The notes under the pieces are model-generated. The model did no database searches. It was not told the DNA's origin and saw only the letters and a program-made list of their open reading frames with translations. This document shows positions 1 through 11,605 of a stretch of DNA of 64,000 bases, piece by piece. The position numbers were made by a program, and so were the translations under genes. The DNA lies in contig CM049307.1 of assembly GCA_026874595.1 (NCBI GenBank), forward strand, positions 46,189,678-46,253,677, written 5' to 3'. Positions within the stretch are counted from its first letter, which is position 1; every line of letters starts with the position of its first letter. The stretch comes from Sipunculus nudus. Taxonomy: Eukaryota; Annelida; Sipuncula; Golfingiida; Sipunculidae.

Positions 1-99
1 TTCCCATGCAGTGTCCACAGTGTGTATCAGGTAACTTAAGGTCAGTTGTCTTCTACTGATAATACAGTTATCTGTGTACAGATGGTTCAGATTTGAATG

Positions 100-157
100 G
101 ACGACGGACAAGAGACCATCGCTATAGCTCAGATGACTTAAAGTCATTAAAGCTAAA
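100..157 (+). repeat. Hairpin-ended dispersed repeat tail, copy 1
   Basis: A GGACGACGGACA-like stretch is followed by TATAGCTCAGATGACT, a short loop, a partial reverse complement (AGTCAT...AAGCT) and AAAA. The same layout occurs at 2014-2101 and 38954-39016. This order of GAC-rich stretch, AGCT hairpin and A-run looks like the 3' end of a dispersed element; the class is unknown. Confidence 0.5.
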
Positions 158-349
158 ATCATAATTGTTAGTGACTAGGTTATTAATACTTGTGTAAGAT
201 CTAATATTTTATTATATAATTTAAAATATAATAATTAAAAATTATAAATTTGAAATATGCAGGGCATAGGATTGAAGACGTGAAAATTTATTTTGTAATA
301 AATTATACCGTATCGGCTCACAGAAAATGTGCCTTAAGAAAATAGGGAC

Positions 350-352
<3 letters not shown>

Positions 353-414
<62 letters not shown>
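353..414. repeat. (AT)n microsatellite
   Basis: About 31 uninterrupted AT dinucleotides. Confidence 0.95.
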
Positions 415-415
<1 letters not shown>

Positions 416-869
416 ATGCGCCTTCTGGAGGTAGCCGCTAAAACAAATACCCCACTATAATTCGAGAATTTGGTCCAGGTAAAACTTTTGAGTTTGCCCA
501 TACACGTCTACGCTCTTTACACAACGCTTAAACTATAGCCATTCTTCCTATATCTCAAGCGCTGTTTGTTTTAGCCTGGTTTTCTGTGTCCCTAGTCACT
601 ACACGAGAGGGAGGCATTGTATGTTGGGCCAATCAGATGAAACCTTGTGCTGGAAGTTAACATCATTTTTTAAGTTAGGTCGAAAGGAGAGTGGGGCCAC
701 CTGCCCCCCCCCCCCCCTAAATCACCCCCTGTTTTAGGGGTCGAGAGGCCATTGTGTATTAGCTAGACCAGAAACTGATACCATAATTATTTTTTGGTCC
801 TCTTGACTGCGCCCGATATGTGACACACAACTGATGCGACAAGGAATTTACATAATTTTCGCGAAGCAA

Positions 870-1125
870 AACAGGTGCCAGACAATGGAGGAATGCACGG
901 AGCCGATGTTTTTACATTTCTTTTTGAGTGACAGCTCATGGCCCCGGCAACCGTTTGAATATGTTCCGTCACGTGGTTGGCATAGGTACTTGCACACACT
1001 GGATGCCCGGCCGGTGAGCTGTCACGCAAACGGCATGTAACAACATTGGTGTCTAAGTCTATCATAATGGTCAATCCAGGCAGCGGTAAAATCAGTAGCT
1101 TCTTTAGTAGCGCAAGATTTCCGCA
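870..1125 (-). repeat. Dispersed repeat, relative of 42,390-42,945
   Basis: Read on the minus strand, two blocks (about 1045-1125 and 873-1025) align by eye with 42,396-42,475 and 42,786-42,945 on the plus strand. Shared strings include CGGAAATCTT, CTAAAGAAGC, TTTAGACACCA or TTAGACACCA, GGGCATCC and AACCACGT. The other copy carries about 300 bp between the blocks. Family unknown. Confidence 0.55.
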
Positions 1126-1704
1126 TTCTCGGCATCGTAATACACGTCACCTTGGCAACAGGCGCCCTACGCAGATAGATTTTCGCCTGGACCGTGTCCT
1201 CGAAGTACTATCGTGTCGCAGCCCCGCGCCCTTATAAAAACTAACTAGTTTGTTTCTCCCAGTTTTTCGAAACCGCTCAAGTTGCTGCCATTCTGCGTAG
1301 ACACCCATGCAGGAGGTGACAGGTTGTAGTACGCACAAGTAAAAAGGCACAGTCCTTCGGAATCTGCAAGTGCCCTATAGATTGCAGCTGCAGTTGTTAA
1401 CATTCAAAAATCAATTTAATTATTCATTTGATGAAAACCAAGCTAGCATAGTTTGCGAAAGATGGCCTTCTTGGAAGTATAGTTATGATTAAGAGTCTTA
1501 ACTTTCAAGGTGCGAAAACGAGTGTTTTTGTTCCGTTATTCCAAGAAAACAGGTCACACTGACCTCATTTGAAAATTAAACCTCAAAGGACCTACCAAGA
1601 CGTAGCAGGTTACTAAGTTTGAACTACTTCGGTAACTAAGGTACTAAGGATGTGATATTCTGCCCTGCTCAATTTTGACCGATGGAAGTACTTAACCGCT
1701 CATC

Positions 1705-1708
<4 letters not shown>

Positions 1709-1755
<47 letters not shown>

Positions 1756-1773
1756 TTATTTATATATATATAA
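1709..1773. repeat. (TA)n microsatellite with TTTA interruption
   Basis: TA dinucleotide run broken by a short (TTTA)n patch near 1750-1760. Confidence 0.95.
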
Positions 1774-2013
1774 TGCGAAAAAAATGCAGGTAGCTTCACC
1801 AGTCATTTGCAGCTATTCCTGAGTAATTTGGCCTTTTGTATGATTTTTTCCTAACACTTATAACCTCTGAAGTGTCAAACTCACACCGTAATTCGGAGAA
1901 TATAAGTCGCAGTGACTTCATTTTAGATTTCCACTTAAGACGTAATGGGACTAGCAGCATGTGAAGTTTGTATTTTCTTGGTCTCACGGGTACGACTCGA
2001 GCTTTGTTGATGG

Positions 2014-2101
2014 GCGGACAACAGACAGGTAGACGAAGATTCGACGAACAAAGACTGATCGCTAAAGCTCACATGATTTTTCGAGTCTGCTGAGCTAAAA
2101 A
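2014..2101 (+). repeat. Hairpin-ended dispersed repeat tail, copy 2
   Basis: GGCGGACAACAGACAG leads into AAAGCTCACATGAT...GTCTGCTGAGCTAAAAA, an imperfect hairpin ending in an A-run, as in the copies at 100-157 and 38954-39016. Confidence 0.5.
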
Positions 2102-2235
2102 CGTAATGCCTCCTTGCGGAGAAATAATCATGTTTAACAGTATTTAAGCATGAAACCTGAATGAAAGAATACTTGTTCTTAGTTAACAGTACCATGGAAA
2201 TACACATTAAACTGATTTTAAGCTGCCACAGAAGT

Positions 2236-2241
2236 TTTATT
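2236..2241 (-). terminator. Poly(A) signal AATAAA overlapping the C1q stop codon
   Basis: On the minus strand the C1q frame ends ACT TAA TAA AAC, so AATAAA shares bases with the tandem stop codons. A usable site would give a very short 3' UTR. Confidence 0.5.
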
Positions 2242-4355
2242 AAGTGTATAACAAAAACCCGGAAAAGGTGATCAGTGGACTGTGCGAAAAACTGTTGATT
2301 CCACCTTCAACCAGGGGGGTGTTTACTTCATCACCAGCATTCAGGCACAGCACTACGGAATTCCCTCCAGTCGCCCAGCCCGCGGAGCCGAAACTTGCAC
2401 TGATCATGGTCTGTCCATTTTTTCGCAGGTCTACCCTCGTATCCTTGCCCTCTTGACCTTCTGCGTTGAAGGTGAAAAAGAAGACGCCTGTTACTGGCGC
2501 GCGGAAGGTGCCGTTTAAGACGCTGAATCCTTGCCCATCGTTTATATGTACTCTATCATACAGGATGTCTGATTGTCGTCCCACCACCATATGTCCCGCC
2601 ATACCGAAAAAGCAACACTCGGTACTGCCTGACGCCCTTCAAAATAATAATAATAATAAAAAAACAAGTGTATTAAAAAACATTTAACGTAAGTGAACAA
2701 AAATAAGAGTTAAACAATCACCTAAACCTCCGTCTTGATGCAGCTAAGTGTTTTAATAACAGTAATACATCATAGATATTGTAAGCACCCCTGAGTCCTG
2801 ATTACAAGAAAATATAGGTTTCTCCGTATAAAGATGTTAAACGTTTTACCCAATAAATGATCGGATGAATTTTGAACAAAAGCTCACTGTGACCACTAAG
2901 TATCCGATCAACTGGTACGTCTAATCCACAACCACAGTTCGTATCAGGTAAACAGAAGGTTCAAACTTCAGGTGGTCCGGGGAATGCTTTATAAGTTGAA
3001 GTGAAGTAAATGGCTGACATCGATGAACCACTGATAGGTCCTGGCAAGGGTTAAAGCCTGGCAAGTCCCTCCATAAACAAAATGCCCATCTCAGACTGCA
3101 GATTAACACTGATACGCCCGTGTTAGCGACTCACATAACACAATACAACAATGTGGTTTTCTCTCTTAAATCTTCTCGGGCACGATGCATAACAGATCTT
3201 TTCTACGAGCATGCGCACTGCGCGTAAAGGTCGTCTGCTAGGTTTGGGTCCTCTGATTGCGGGTTTGTTAAATGAGAGCAGATACATGCATGACACAGAC
3301 ACTAACAGACATCCAAACTCTAACGATGAGATAGAATTCTATTACTTTCATCATTTGAGATACAGATAACAGTCTCTTTTATGTTGACCCGAAAATAACA
3401 GACCCGAACTGTTAGTGTCAATCGTGGCCAACAGATGTCGCTAGAGTAGTGAAATAAGGTCTTTTGTTGTGAGACCTAGTAATTGTGATGAATCGTTTCG
3501 AATAAACCAGCCGTGCATATTGACTCCTGCTATAGTCTTGTTGGACTTTCCTCATAGGCCCGAACGATCCTTTCACAGTTTTGACAGGCAATAAAACCTC
3601 GATGTCGAACTCCCCCCGCTGGTGCCTTTGGCTCTTATATTATTTTTCCACCTTCATAAATTCATACATCTTGCCCGTAATTGCCCTAATCTCGTCACAC
3701 TCCGGTAGACTGATTTTCACGTAAATGTCTGATAATCTGACACCTAGGGTCAAGACGTAACATCAAGCCAGACCACGTCCTCGTGTCTATAGAACGAAGA
3801 CGTATACAACACTTGCGTTTTCTGCGCTGGAAAATTAGTCTGCTAGATAATTCAAAATTACAAACCGTTTTATAAGTGTAAACTGAACAATCCGTGACAT
3901 AAAATTCATGTAATTACGAAACTCTACAGACTTTGACCCACCGTACGACGGGTCTGTCCTACAGCTGCATTTTCCCTACATTTTCCCTAGGAATAATCAA
4001 CAAGTCAGCACTACATAATTAAACCACACAAAAAATAATAAGAGCCAGCAATCCAACTCCATCCACGGAGAGTGAAAACAACAGAACCTAGTAGAGCACT
4101 CTTCTGTGATACAAATGGAAGGACACGCACATACTTTCTTTATATTTACACATAACGTAGAGGTACAATATGAGTCTACATATACATTTATCAATATTAT
4201 TAAATTTGTGAACAGTTTCCGAGTATGAATTTCAGAGGGGAACAAAAACTCCCTTGCTTACAAATTCTCATTTCCAACGATTCCAACCTTTGCTTTAGCA
4301 AGCGGATTTCCTGTTTATCTTTGTCATCACCAGCGCACAACTGGGCGATAAGCAT
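2240..4355 (-). CDS. C1q domain-containing protein, 3' part (coiled-coil exon and C1q exon), frame-broken
   Basis: Members of this family are secreted trimeric lectin-like recognition proteins, greatly expanded in bivalves. Two exons are visible. 4355-4262 (acceptor GGCAG, donor GTAAGC) encodes a leucine-heptad coiled coil containing EIRLLKQRLESLEMRI. 2636-2240 (acceptor TTTTGAAG) encodes the C1q globular domain. The first exon ends in phase 1 and the second can be entered in phase 1. The second exon opens in the family-like frame PSVAFSV, but the rest of the domain (SDILYDRVHIND, RAPVTGVFFFTF, VDLRKNG, SVVLCLNAGDEV, terminal FSGFLLYT) is in another frame. The switch lies near 2600-2605, as if one base were missing. 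This is either a pseudogene lesion or an assembly error. A signal-peptide exon should lie upstream (above 4355) but I could not find it. The domain call is firm; the exon pairing is inference. Confidence 0.72.
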
Positions 4356-4510
4356 CTGCCAGAAGATAAATATACACAAAATTCACGTAATGTCATGACA
4401 TATTGACTTACGATTTAAAATGATCCATCGACAGTGACACATCTTTTAGCCGATTACCTTATTTCACAACGTGTTCCAAATTATAACCTTTTTATATATT
4501 GTAGATGATG

Positions 4511-4751
4511 CAGGGGCGTCAATATAGGGGGGATGGGGGGGTATATATACCCCCCACCTTTTGGCAAGGGGGGATGGACAATGTAATCACCCCCCCCACT
4601 TTTCAGAGAATAATATTATAATATTGCAAATGAAATATATATAATAAACAGAATTAAAGACTTTGGATCCAGTTACTAAAAAAATTTATATCTTAACCTT
4701 GCTTTGAAAATTATATTTATAATTATTTGAAATATGATTAACATCGGTATG

Positions 4752-4791
<40 letters not shown>

Positions 4792-4970
4792 CATACATAT
4801 ATATAATCATATATATATATAAATAGATATATATATAATAATATAATATATATATATATATATATGGTTGAATATGTCACTCAGAGATGCTGAAAAAGGT
4901 ATATGTGTGTATGTGTATATAAATATACAAAGTCATCCCCCCCACCCTGGAAGAAAAATTGACGCCACTG
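4511..4970. mobile_element. hAT-type MITE, copy 1
   Basis: Non-autonomous element starting CAGGGGCGTCAAT and ending ATTGACGCCACTG (12 of 13 terminal positions inverted-complementary). It is flanked by AGATGATG on the left and AGAGGATG on the right, a candidate 8-bp target duplication with one mismatch. The interior has poly-G/poly-C runs near both ends and long (AT)n tracts, and no coding capacity. It is homologous along its length to 18531-19013. Ends of CAGGGGCG type with an 8-bp duplication are typical of the hAT superfamily. Confidence 0.85.
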
Positions 4971-5525
4971 AGAGGATGGGTCTGCATTTCTTGTACAGAT
5001 TATTCTTTGCGCTTTTCTTATCTTTCTTGATATCTTTCGCATCAAGGGTTGTTGGTTTATTTATACTTTTCTGTTGGCTTTATATAAAACAGCCGTAACT
5101 TGAGTTGGCCTTTACTTATGGTAATTGAGTCGGCTTTTAAAACAAACTCTTTGTAATTCATCATGTGATAGCTTTTGGGGAAAATATACTTTGTTTTCCA
5201 GTAACCATCGATTAACAACGGCAGACCACGATCAGTCTGTCATAATATCGTTTCTCAGTTTCTAGACGCCTGTTCATGTGTTCGGCATGGATTGGCAGTA
5301 AGAATAATTTGTAATTTGAGGAACTGTCTTTGGCACAACAAATATAAGTGTTTTGGCGCGTAACGTTGCGTAGTCTAAGGAATATCAAATACTGACCATT
5401 CCTTCTTTCACGGCTATTCCTTCAATATTTTAACAGCCAGCTCGGCTTCCAGTTTGCTTGTGGATGACTTGCGAAGAATTGGTGTAGCTTGTTTGTACTG
5501 ACAATTCAGGCCGATATCGTATAAA

Positions 5526-5732
5526 CAGGGGCGGATCCAGGATTTAGGAAAAGGGGGGGTCCAACCCAGGAGGACTTATGAAAATCCTAAAAAAAGGTCA
5601 TCACGTCTGGAAAAGGGGGGGACCAGGCCGCAAAATTACGTCTAAAACCCCTTAAAAAAGGTTGCTTCGGGTGAAAAAGGGGGGGGGGGGGGTCCGGACC
5701 CCCTGGACCCCCCCCCCCTGGATCCGCTTCTG
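5526..5732. mobile_element. Short hAT-like MITE with CAGGGGCGGATCCAG ends
   Basis: 207 bp starting CAGGGGCGGATCCAG and ending CTGGATCCGCTTCTG, near-perfect inverted termini. The interior is rich in poly-G and poly-C runs that can pair. ATAAA sits on both sides (5521-5525 and 5733-5737), but I could not define a clean 8-bp duplication, so the superfamily is less certain than for the pair at 4511 and 18531. Confidence 0.75.
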
Positions 5733-6852
5733 ATAAATTTGCTTAGTATTTCAATATATAGTATTATGCAATCAGTGTAAACGTAGAGGTATACAAGTTA
5801 TATTTATTTTTTAACGGTGGATCAGATTGTTAGGCATATTAGATATATTATGTACCAGTATTTTAATTTGCAGGGGTGCTACCCGGTGAACCTCCAGACG
5901 ATGTTACTTGTTGATTATTTGATTGCATGTGAATGGTTATTATATATTGATAACATGAAAATAAACCTTATTTAAAGGTACAACCAGGTTCCATTTGTAA
6001 TTTGAATGTGTTTGCACGATATGTATGAGAGTTACAAACCATCGTCACGTTTCTAATTAGGCCCGGCTTAGCGTCTGTACCCTGGCGGGCCCGCTCTCGG
6101 GTACACAGCCCACCCGTGCCCTTCTACTCGGCCCACCTACTGCAGCCAGAGCATAGGGTGTTTGACAGGTCGCACTTGTGACAGAGCAAATTTTCATCGT
6201 TTAAATTTATTTTTAAAGCAAAATTGTCAACTAATCCATAATGTTATTGCATGGTTTGATAAGAACTACCGACCTGTCCAGATTGACGTGACTGTCAACA
6301 TATAGTTGTGCTTAGACGTTAGACGTAGACGTAAGGATCTCGTCAAATGTAGCTTTTGAAAACATGTACTCCTTCCGACCGTATTTAGGTTTAAAATGAA
6401 AGTACAAATTCTCATACAACATACATGTGTGAAATAAATACCCTCATTTGACCTAAAAAGCTTTTACATTTTCATGCGAAAGGATTGTGGATAATTTAAT
6501 GAACATTTTCTCATATTAATATTTGCCTTTGGGCAAATCTTCGAATTAACACATTTTCTGGCCAAGTGTTTATATCCATGGCGTTTGTGGCTTCACCTTT
6601 AAGCTCTGTAAAATTTTACTGGTGAAAACCTGACATGCAGGTTTAATGTTTTGTGATCTTCTGCACCCTGGCTTTGACACTCCTGTAAATTCATATTTAC
6701 CTCTGATTCTGTCATACTTTGCAAAGCTCTAAAAAATATCCCTTACAGGAAGAAATTAGGCACCCAAATTGTGACTGGCGATCCTACCCGGAACGTCGCT
6801 CGTGGGGGGACCTATTTGCCTAAAGACATTGTATTTAAAAAAGATGACACTC

Positions 6853-7147
6853 TTAGGCCAAAAAAAAGCATGGTTCTCAGGCACCTTTTTTTCAGAAATC
6901 AGTGCGGGTTGGCGGTATTTTATTTTTTACCTTTTTTTGTATGTTTCGATACAAATGTCATATGATCAGGGAAAAACATGAAAATAAAGATTTTTTTTCT
7001 AAACAGGTAAAAGCTCTACATAAATTTAAATATTTATCTTCTTGAAAGATAAAAATTAAAATCACAAATTTTGATTGGGGGGGTTGGGGGGGGGTGGTTA
7101 AAATTGACGCGGGCGGTGCCTGAGAACCATACCTTTTTTTTGCCTTA
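6853..7147. mobile_element. 295-bp terminal-inverted-repeat element
   Basis: Left arm TTAGGCC plus A-run plus GCATGGTTCTCAGGCACC (6853-6885); right arm GGTGCCTGAGAACCAT plus ACC, T-run and GCCTTA (7115-7147). The inner 16 bp are exactly complementary. The interior includes a G-run block at 7076-7097. Its middle (6955-7016) resembles 8820-8882, and a similar T-run/GCCTAA end occurs at 9041-9056, so a second, decayed copy probably ends there. Confidence 0.6.
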
Positions 7148-8097
7148 CTCCAGTCGTGCGAAACCAAGCTTACGAAGATGGTTCATTATTCACCTGATTC
7201 AATGTAACAAGTGCAGGACTGTCCGTTGCTTGGTAGGTCGCTGACTGCCCAGAACTTTTCGTTTAGCTGCTGTGCTTATCACCACCGGTTTAATCTGATG
7301 CTTTATAAGAATTCTATCTTGGGAGCAAGACCGGTCTAATGTAGGTACAAAAAATACCGCATGTCTAAACAAGCGGTATGGCGCAGTACGGTGAGAATCT
7401 ACCTCACGGGTGGTCGGACATATTGTTCAAATACGTTTAGGCACATATTTCTTCATTTTCTTGTATAGCATGAGACATCATATAACCTCTGCATTTTACC
7501 ATTATTGCAGATGCTTAGACGCCATTGGGACCAAAATTACTGCCGAATGAATAGTATGAGTTAACGAAATAATGGGCACTTACTATAAATAAAATGAGAC
7601 ATTGCTTCTTCTTCATGCGGGCGGTTGGTATCATTCGGTTGTATTAGCCAACAGGAATCTGGCATAGTTGTAAACACTGCGAAGTATGACGGGAAGGATT
7701 TAAAAAAAAAATGAAAATGAGGGTATATTCTCATAAATGAGCTGCTTTTGGAGGAGAGTGGTTTATTTGCACAGATTCCCGACCTAATTTGTATGTAATT
7801 CCGACTGGGTCAGTCCAATGACCCGTGAGACTCTCACCACACCATGTTGTACCGCTTAAGATTTGGATAATGGTTCTTTTGGGCCAAGGGCAAATGCAGC
7901 TAGGGTGCCGCCTGTGTGTAATCTTTATCGAACCAGTCGTGAGACAACATTATAGCCTAACCCAAACTATATGATGGAATACCTTTTCCCATAACCTCAT
8001 CTGGCTAGGTTCACAAGTTTATCAAACTATCCTCTTTATCATCTGACACAATCCATTCCAGACTCCTATGCCTCCCATCAAGCACTCCTACCCGAAA

Positions 8098-8561
8098 GAG
8101 ATGTAAAATAAGCCTCATAACGACCGCATTTGGGCAACATACAGAGATATAAAATAACCCTCATTACGACCGCACATGGGCAACATACAGAGATATAAAG
8201 TAAGTCTCATTACGACTGCATTTGGACATCATACAGATATATAAAATAAGTCTCATTACGACCGCATTTAGGCAACATACAGATATGTAAAGTAAGTTTC
8301 ATAACAAACGCATTTGGGCAACATATAGATATATAAAATAAGTCTCATTACGACCGCATATGGGCAATATACAGATATATAATATAAACCTCATTAGGAC
8401 CGAAATTGGACAACATACAGAGATGTAAAATAAACCTCATAAAGTCCGCATTTGGACAACATACAGATATATTAAATAAGTCTCATTACGACTGCATTTA
8501 GTCAACATACAGAGATAAAAATTAGGTCTCATGACGACCGCATTTGGGCAACATATAAAGG
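8098..8561 (+). repeat. 46-bp minisatellite, about 10 copies
   Basis: Diverged tandem units containing CGACCGCATTTGGGCAACAT followed by ACAGATATATAAAATAAGTC and TCATTA. Unit starts are spaced 46 bp apart (for example 8122, 8168, 8214). Copies differ at several positions, so the array is old. Confidence 0.9.
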
Positions 8562-9549
8562 TTACTGACAGCAAAATTAAGCTGAATACTCGAATTTAGG
8601 TCATTTATGGCAGTATAGAAAAAGTGACATTTTCAAGGAGTGCTGTTTGCGACGACCTATTTTTTAAAAACTTTTTTCTTTAAGGACATTCACCGATACA
8701 AATCATACAGAACTTTCTTGGCTCCAACTATTTTTGATTATTGTTAAAAAATCAGTATAATTATTTCACCAAAAGGAAATTCTTATCTATTTTTACCTTT
8801 TGTTCGATAACATTTGATAAATGTTCGATTTGATCAGAAGACAACATGAAAATGACAATTTTTTTTTGCTTAACAGGTAAAAGTCATAACAAAAGGAAAT
8901 TTTACTGACATTTATCATTCAATTGATTGAAAGGAATGTCCGAGTTGCTGGGCACAACATCGGTAAATTTCTGATGAAAATCAAAATCAAAATTTTTTAT
9001 ACATGTGATTAACATTTACGCACCCTGCTTGTGACACCAACCTTTTTTTGCCTAACAATATGCAAATTTATTTATATTTCTTTACCATTTTGGTAGAAAA
9101 GGAATATTCTGGACAATTGAAATTATAATGTCTCGGCAAAACGATGCAATATTTAATAAACAGGCATATTATCATATTTGCACTTTGTATGAAACCGTAT
9201 GTACCTGCAGGCGTGCGTCGTTACACTGGGGCTTATGTTATGAACAAAATTTGTTAATAACTAAAAGATATTCTCAGAGAAAATGGTGATGTTATAATAT
9301 TAGACTTAAATTGGTTTGCGTGACCAGCTTCAAAAGTCTGCCTTTGGTCAGATATTATAATATTATAGAATAATTTATTTGTTCAAAATGATTGGGGGAG
9401 AAGGGGATAGAGAGGGGTAATGATATCTCTGCAGTAGCCCCCTCTGCTTCCTACACCACAGGTTATTCTAAATTTACATTTATTTCGGTGACAATGCGAT
9501 ATTCGGAGCACTAATTTGAACTGAGTGTCATACATATATATATGTCCAG

Positions 9550-10265
9550 CTTAATCCCCGATCGGGATTTGGGCTAGACCATTGCTGTACCAGATCCTTA
9601 TGGGGGTTTAGGCCGGACTAAATCCCGATCGGGGTTTGGTCTGGTCCAGCCCAAATCCTGATTCAGACTATATGAGCAGACATATAATGGCTCCGGCACA
9701 TACTTCTGCATATATTAAGGAAAATTCACCTTAGTTCAGCTACTCGATGAACTTAAATCTAATTTCATCATGACAAAAGTTTATTTATGTCATGCAAAAC
9801 TTCGAAACTGAACAGGTGAATATTATAAAGACTGATAGCTGACATGAATTAATTGAGTAAATGAATACTACTGACTTTTGTGTGTCAACTTAACCTTTGT
9901 AAAAATTCCAAATCTGTTGAACTTGATGAATAAAACCTTTTCTGGCTTGTGTTACCTGCATGCATCATGTATGTATGAATTAAAATAATTAAATTCTCTA
10001 TTTAAAATAAAAATAAATTTTAATGAATATAAACAATTTTACATTGATCTTATAATTAAAAGAGCCTTGTGGACATGAAGTCAGCAAGCAGTTTCAGTTA
10101 TGAGCTGGATCAGGGGTTTGGGTAGCCATAACCTTAAACTGATTAGACCGGAATTCATTCTCTTTGTTATTAATTAAAGATCGGGATTTAGGCTGGACCA
10201 AATATGATCGGGATTCAGTCTGGACCAACCGCCGATTGGTCCAATCGGGAACTGGCCTGACATCT
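9550..10265. repeat. Dispersed GATCGGGATT / CTGGACCA motif copies
   Basis: At least four diverged copies of a unit resembling GATCGGGATTTAGGCTGGAC occur in two groups (9550-9670 and 10,100-10,265). The palindrome CCCGATCGGG appears at 9557-9566 and 9624-9633. The element type is unknown. Confidence 0.55.
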
Positions 10266-11605
10266 ACCTTAGTTAATAAAAATTGTGGGAGATAAAAAAA
10301 TTAATTAATATGTTTTAAGTCAATTTTTTTCTTGAAATTATGTCTATATTCAAAATATAACGGTGTTGAAGAAGGAAAACGGTGTTGAATTAAAATATAT
10401 GTAATCATGATTAACTTATATATAGATAGATATGATTAACTTATATATAGAAAATATTCAGAAATTGAAAATATTATAAAGGACCAGATCGCTCATACAA
10501 GAAGCTATTATAATGACAGAAGCCACCGATGACTGAGATATTCACAAATTTTGTTGAAATTTTTCCTTTAGCATAAATTCAGTCGATAACACCTGGCTGA
10601 TCAGCGCGGTACAACCATGCAGTCTCGAAAATCGAAGAACAAAGCTAGGACGATGGCATCTTTAGCTGCCTAACCCACCCGCTGGGTTCACAGATATTAA
10701 ACACTGTTTGTATTAGAATTATTATAACAATACAAAAGCAACATCTGTGTCTGCCACAATTATAGCCCCACCGCTTCCCATTTGACAATATTAATGTACT
10801 GTTGACCTGCATCCATGCAACGGTGTTATCCCATGTATGGAGTTAGGGTTAATAGATTATAGGAGAAAAAAAAAAAAAAGAATTGGGATAACTTGCATCT
10901 TGTAAAGTTTTGTTTTATTTTTTTTTTTTAATTGGGTCCGTTTAATAAAACACATTTAACTCGCAGTTAAGGGACACGGACTTGCACTAGGACTCTGATA
11001 ATGGGGACTCGACTGTCTCTATGAATGCAACCATTTCAAATAATAAAATTTTTATGTAGAAAAAATTTCACACTTCTTAAATGCTGTTTTGAACATAAAT
11101 ATATTAATATATCCGGGTAGTCATATAGTTTCGGGTTCATATAAACTCGCCTTGGTCCATGAACACTTTTATTACTGGTGTTGATTGTCATGAATGTGTA
11201 CGTATAAACTGCGACATATGGGTCATAAATGCACTCAATAGTATTAATACGCTTATACTCTGTGAAAATATTCCAAGAACATAAAGCATTTGTTGCACTT
11301 AAGAGGCACAAAAAATCATACATTGGCGTTCATATGAGAGGAAAATAGTCAGTCTAACGTTCAGCTGATACGGCGTATATGGAGTTTACTGCATGACAGA
11401 AATTATTCTGAAGCAAAGACTTAACATCAGATATTGATATCGTTTATTATGGAACCAATATGTTATTTTCTGTGATAAATGTGATAACTTAGATGTGTCA
11501 AAATACCGTTCAAGATATATTTTTGGCGTTTAAACTCGGGAATGTTGTTAATCTGTATATAAACAGTACATTGAAATGAATTCGCGCGCCGCTCACGATA
11601 AACGT

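Larger units (their letters stand above)
1..2230. other. Intergenic, repeat-rich left flank
   Basis: No supportable gene. It holds (AT)n tracts at 353-414 and 1709-1773, two copies of a hairpin-ended repeat tail (100-157 and 2014-2101), and a CpG-containing block at 870-1125 that has a diverged inverted relative at about 42,390-42,945. Open frames here are short, overlap on both strands and match no family I know. Confidence 0.6.
4356..11601. other. Intergenic, no gene recognised
   Basis: About 7.2 kb without a supportable gene. It contains MITEs at 4511-4970 and 5526-5732, an inverted-repeat element at 6853-7147 with a relative ending near 9057, a 46-bp minisatellite at 8098-8561, and diverged copies of a GATCGGGATT motif at 9550-9670 and 10,100-10,265. 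The rest is AT-rich unique-looking sequence. Confidence 0.6.

Noticed and set aside
4868-5098. 76-codon frame overlapping the MITE end
   Set aside because: It starts inside MITE sequence and has no homology; chance frame.
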